A stretch of DNA of 36,409 nt, from positions 1 through 36,409 of the forward strand of contig NZ_SCTC01000059.1 in NCBI RefSeq assembly GCF_004299445.1, in the 5' to 3' direction. Shown here piece after piece: positions 33,962-36,409 of the stretch. A program made the translations under genes and the position numbers. Numbering within the stretch: position 1 is the stretch's first letter; each line of letters starts with the position of its first letter. Source of the stretch: Phenylobacterium sp. GTDB lineage: Bacteria; Pseudomonadota; Alphaproteobacteria; Caulobacterales; Caulobacteraceae. The notes beneath the pieces are model-generated. The model saw nothing but the letters and a program-made list of their open reading frames with translations. It was not told the DNA's origin and searched no databases.

Positions 33962-33999
33962 TCGGTGGGCGTAGCCCAACCGATGGGTATATGCGCCAT
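33962..33999 (+). other. Candidate origin of transfer (oriT) with nic-like core
   Basis: An imperfect inverted repeat, TCGGTGGGC (33962-33970) with GCCCAACCGA (33974-33983), ends four bases before TATATGCGCCAT (33988-33999). That core matches the RSF1010-type nic core TAAGTGCGCCCT at nine of twelve positions, and the hairpin-then-core order is the same as in MOBQ origins. By analogy the cut would fall between G33995 and C33996. A MOBQ-type relaxase is encoded just to the left. Confidence 0.6.
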
Positions 34000-34096
34000 T
34001 GTCCACAAACTGCTCTGCCGACCACTATCGACCATCCCGCCGCATTTTGGTAGAGGCAGCCCATCACGTTCTTTTTCGCCACGGATGGTGCGTGTC

Positions 34097-34783
34097 ATGG
34101 CGACCGTCGATAAGCGCCGCCGCAATGCCCGCCGCTCCAAATACCGGCCCCGCACCGACGCCCAGAAGCAGCGCCGCAAGGAGCTCTGGGCCGCCCGCGA
34201 AGCCGACCGCAAGGCCGGTCGCCGCCTGTCCGAAGAAGAGGCCCTCACCCTGCGCCTGGAGGAGCTCGAGGCCGCGCTCCGGGATCAGGGCCACGTCGGA
34301 ATCCACAATCGCCGCCACGTCACACCGCTGGACGAGATCGAAGACGACGTCCAACGCTTCGCTGTCCTCAAGGCCCGGGTCGAACGCCTCGAAGCGCTCT
34401 GGGCGATCAACCAACGCAAGCGTGAGACCCGGGGCAAGATCATCATCGGCGGCGCCCTTCTGGCCGAAGCCGCCGACTTCGAGGTCGAGGATCGCGATGC
34501 CCTGCTCGAGCGCCTGGTCGACATTCTCGACCGGCGCGTCGAGCGTGTGCGCGACCGGCTCACCGTTCGCGAACTCCTCGGCAACGCGCCGCTGCCGTTG
34601 CGGCCCGGCGGCGATCTCGACGAGGACGCCGAGACCGCGCTGGCCGCCGCCGGCGAGGTCCTCCCGGACTTCGACGCCATGGCCCAAGCAGCGCTCGCCG
34701 ACGACGATGATGACGGTCTCAACCCCGGCGAAATCGACCCCGACTATGCAGACCTGGACGGCGTCTGGGAGGCCCCGTCCTAG
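34097..34783 (+). CDS. traD: TraD-like conjugal transfer accessory protein
   Basis: A 228-residue, highly charged protein. A very basic N-terminus (VDKRRRNARRSKYRPR) is followed by long helical Glu/Arg-rich stretches. A segment resembling the TraC/TraD family (NQRKRETRGKIIIGGALLAE) lies past the middle, and the tail is acidic (ALADDDDDGLNPGE). TraD proteins are small relaxosome or coupling accessories in Ti-type systems. The start could also be ATG at 34085; ATG at 34097 begins the basic domain, and neither has a strong ribosome site. It is divergent from the relaxase across the oriT region and converges with the wall hydrolase gene, overlapping it by four bases. Confidence 0.65.
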   Translation: MATVDKRRRNARRSKYRPRTDAQKQRRKELWAAREADRKAGRRLSEEEALTLRLEELEAALRDQGHVGIHNRRHVTPLDEIEDDVQRFAVLKARVERLEALWAINQRKRETRGKIIIGGALLAEAADFEVEDRDALLERLVDILDRRVERVRDRLTVRELLGNAPLPLRPGGDLDEDAETALAAAGEVLPDFDAMAQAALADDDDDGLNPGEIDPDYADLDGVWEAPS

Positions 34784-35631
34784 CGCCGGCCGCGATCGCT
34801 TCCGCGGCCGTCCGGAAGGATGAACATCACGCGCGCCGGATCGACCGCAACCGCCATCTCCGGAGCCGGAGATGCGGCCTCTTCGGGGGCCACGAGGGGC
34901 GCAGGGACAGCGGAGGAATCCAGCGTCCTGGGTAGCAGCGCCGAGCGCTCGGCGGCCCGGTTCGCGCCGACGAAGATGACCATCGGCGGGGCGGCCGCCG
35001 CCGGGGCCTGCGGCGCGGATCTGGCGCCGCCCCCTCCCCTCCCCGCTTCGGCATAGAAGGTGTGGTCGCCGATCATCGCCGAGGCCGGTGCGCCGCCAAA
35101 ATTGGTCAGGCCCGGCGACACCGTGCCGGCCGCTTCCCGAGCGGCCACGATCGAGGCGTTCTGGAAGAACCGCGCGCCGTTCGTCAGGTCCGGCAGCCGG
35201 CCGTCAAGCGCCAGGTTGAGGATGGTGTCGATCCGGGCCCGCTGGGCGTCCGACACCGGCCGAAGGTTGCGCCAGGAACCGCCGGCCCGCATCACCGGCT
35301 CGAACTGGCCGCGGGCGTTGACCACCGCCTCGACCGTGCCGCCCCAGCGGCCGTCCTGAAGGCGGTTGAGGATCGTGTAGACCACGCCGGCGAGGCCAGA
35401 GTCGCCCTGGTTCGCCGCCTCGGCGTAGGCGACCCGGGTGATGGCCTCGCGGGCCATTGGATCGGCTAGCTGCGTCGCCATACTGGACGCAGGGACCGGC
35501 GCGCGCGGCGATGGCGTCAGGCGCGGCGCGGCGGCGGCCGGCGGCGGGCAACTGACCCCGGCGGGAAGCGGCTGGGCGGTCGCGCCACGGGCCAGGAGGG
35601 CGCAGAGGCCCGCGAGAGCAGCAGGATCCAT
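34780..35631 (-). CDS. SleB-like cell wall hydrolase of the conjugation region
   Basis: A 283-residue exported protein. A short hydrophobic N-terminus (ALAGLCALLARGATAQ) and a Pro/Ala linker are followed by a SleB/Hydrolase_2-type domain (AITRVAYAEAANQGDSGLAG, TILNRLQDGRW, then GARFFQNASIV and MIGDHTFYAE). The Glu in AYAEA is the likely catalytic residue. Such enzymes locally open peptidoglycan for the transfer channel. The C-terminal 90 residues are low-complexity Ala/Pro. Its ATG shares one base with the traF stop (TGATG), so the two are coupled. Confidence 0.8.
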   Translation of the reverse strand: MDPAALAGLCALLARGATAQPLPAGVSCPPPAAAAPRLTPSPRAPVPASSMATQLADPMAREAITRVAYAEAANQGDSGLAGVVYTILNRLQDGRWGGTVEAVVNARGQFEPVMRAGGSWRNLRPVSDAQRARIDTILNLALDGRLPDLTNGARFFQNASIVAAREAAGTVSPGLTNFGGAPASAMIGDHTFYAEAGRGGGGARSAPQAPAAAAPPMVIFVGANRAAERSALLPRTLDSSAVPAPLVAPEEAASPAPEMAVAVDPARVMFILPDGRGSDRGRR

Positions 35632-36176
35632 CAGAGGGCTCCAGGGGCCTCGGACGCGCCCCACAACGGCCGGTAGACGCCAAGCACCTGCTGGGCGCTC
35701 ACCGGGCCGTAGTAGCGGCTGTCGAAGCTGTTGGGGATGCGGTTGGAAAAGACGAAGAATTCGCCCGGGCCCAGACGGCGACAGCCGCGCCATTGCGGCA
35801 GTCGCCGACCGCGTAGATCGACCGTGTAGATCGGCGCCAGGCGGCGGCCGTTCACGGCCAGGCTGGAGCCCTGAGTGCAGACGAGGTCTCCCTCGGCGGC
35901 CGCGACCTGTTTGAGGATCGGCATGTGCCGGAGGTAGCCCATCCGGCCGTCAGCGTAAGGGAAGGCGGCGGCCGGGGCGGGAAAGGCGATCAGGCTGCCC
36001 ACGTCCGGCGCCTGGCCCGTCCGCGCATAGAGTCCGAGGGGCTCGCTCTCGGTCCTGTTCCATAGCAGCATCGGGCCGAATGAGCTCGCCAGCGCGATGA
36101 CCAGGGCGAGCGCGAGGCCTGCGCCGAGCAGGGGGCGAAGGGACGGCAGGGTGGCGCGCGAAAGGCGACTGGACAT
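35631..36176 (-). CDS. traF: TraF, S26-family conjugative signal peptidase
   Basis: A 181-residue membrane-anchored serine peptidase of the TraF type, which in RP4 matures and cyclises the pilin TrbC. An N-terminal anchor (LLGAGLALALVIALASSFG) precedes the catalytic Ser44 in RTESEPLGLY and the Lys89 in MPILKQVAA, which form the Ser/Lys dyad. GEFFVFSNRIPNSFDSRYYG is the conserved C-terminal block. The ATG at 36176 is preferred; a GTG at 36254 would add 26 polar residues before the anchor. It is cotranscribed with the wall hydrolase gene. Confidence 0.9.
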   Translation of the reverse strand: MSSRLSRATLPSLRPLLGAGLALALVIALASSFGPMLLWNRTESEPLGLYARTGQAPDVGSLIAFPAPAAAFPYADGRMGYLRHMPILKQVAAAEGDLVCTQGSSLAVNGRRLAPIYTVDLRGRRLPQWRGCRRLGPGEFFVFSNRIPNSFDSRYYGPVSAQQVLGVYRPLWGASEAPGAL

Positions 36177-36290
36177 GCGGCGTTCTCGATCGGCCGGCTT
36201 CAAGGCGCCCTCCCCCGCGCCGTCCGACACGGCCCTTTTTAGGAGAAATCGCACCTCAAGGCGAGGCCTTCTGCACGTCCCGACTGAAGA

Positions 36291-36318
36291 GACCCGCCCG
36301 GCGTATGCCGGGCGGGTC
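36291..36318 (-). terminator. Strong hairpin after the unidentified right-edge gene
   Basis: Twelve-base arms (36291-36302 and 36307-36318) pair perfectly around a GTAT loop, all G/C apart from one A-T pair. It lies eight bases beyond the stop of the gene that enters from the right edge, with TCTTC following on the minus strand. A terminator is likely, although the T-run is weak. Confidence 0.7.
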
Positions 36319-36325
36319 GGGAGCC

Positions 36326-36409
36326 TCAGTCTTCGTCGCCGGCCTCGTTGTGCTCGGGACGATCGAGGGACTTCACCTCGTGCTGGGGCGTGGCCACCAC
36401 CACCTTCGA
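36326..36409 (-). CDS. C-terminus of an unidentified protein (5' end outside window)
   Basis: Only 27 residues are visible, with the acidic, His-containing ending KSLDRPEHNEAGDED before a TGA at 36326-36328. It precedes traF on the same strand and is followed by a strong hairpin. ICE genes in this position are often small conserved proteins of unknown function; this one cannot be named. Confidence 0.6.
   Translation of the reverse strand, partial: SKVVVATPQHEVKSLDRPEHNEAGDED

Noticed and set aside
1..36409. CRISPR arrays, tRNA or rRNA genes, intact insertion sequences
   Set aside because: No regularly spaced repeats, cloverleaf-like gene, rRNA segment or transposase with terminal repeats was recognised by eye. 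A short or divergent one could be missed without a search tool.

Overview
The window is GC-rich DNA from an alphaproteobacterium. Gene content and protein style fit the Caulobacterales (Caulobacter/Phenylobacterium/Brevundimonas type), but this is a judgement from family resemblance, not a database result. It reads as the accessory part of an integrative conjugative element (ICE) or plasmid: metal-resistance cargo, an anti-phage system and a toxin-antitoxin pair next to conjugation genes. No housekeeping locus, rRNA, tRNA or CRISPR array was seen.

Layout. (1) 1-2.8 kb, minus strand: the end of a CzcCBA-type metal efflux operon, with a small His-rich exported protein, the outer-membrane channel and a periplasmic adaptor cut by the window edge. 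(2) 3.1-5.9 kb: a regulator and debris zone, holding two divergent XRE regulators around a perfect 18-bp palindrome, an XRE/small ORF/receiver cassette, and 3' fragments of abiEii and trbB with another XRE gene and a Tat-signal protein between them. (3) 6.0-14.0 kb, plus strand: a copper/silver operon of four small exported Met/Cys-rich proteins, then cusC, cusB (fused to a CusF domain), cusA and a separate cusF lipoprotein. (4) 14.1-19.9 kb, minus strand: a complete QatABCD anti-phage system with a TIGR02391 (Ymh-like) gene just downstream. (5) 20.0-21.1 kb: divergent merR and merT plus a Cys-rich small protein, with a textbook MerR operator between them. (6) 21.2-27.2 kb, minus strand: an lspA-like gene, then a short cation transporter, a cytochrome c/FTR1 fusion permease (PbrT-like), a TPR-methyltransferase and a MAPEG protein in one tight operon behind a CadR/PbrR-type MerR-family operator. 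(7) 27.5-29.3 kb: a small membrane ORF and an AbiEi/AbiEii type IV toxin-antitoxin pair. (8) 29.4-36.4 kb: conjugation genes trbB, traG and a MOBQ-type relaxase (minus), a likely oriT, traD (plus), a SleB-like wall hydrolase and the TraF peptidase (minus), then the end of an unidentified gene.

How it works together. The transfer module (relaxase, coupling protein, TraF, TrbB) would process and move the element. The mating-pore genes trbC-trbI that normally follow trbB are absent here, because trbB runs tail-to-tail into abiEii. AbiE and Qat would protect or stabilise the element. The cargo is three metal modules with separate apparent control: Cu/Ag (cus), Hg-like (mer) and Pb/Cd-like (FTR1/CDF/lspA).

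Most notable are the decayed second copy of the abiEii-trbB junction about 24 kb from the intact one, the QatABCD locus with its extra gene, a MOBQ-like nic candidate, and the metal-operator-linked operon that includes a TPR-methyltransferase and a MAPEG protein.
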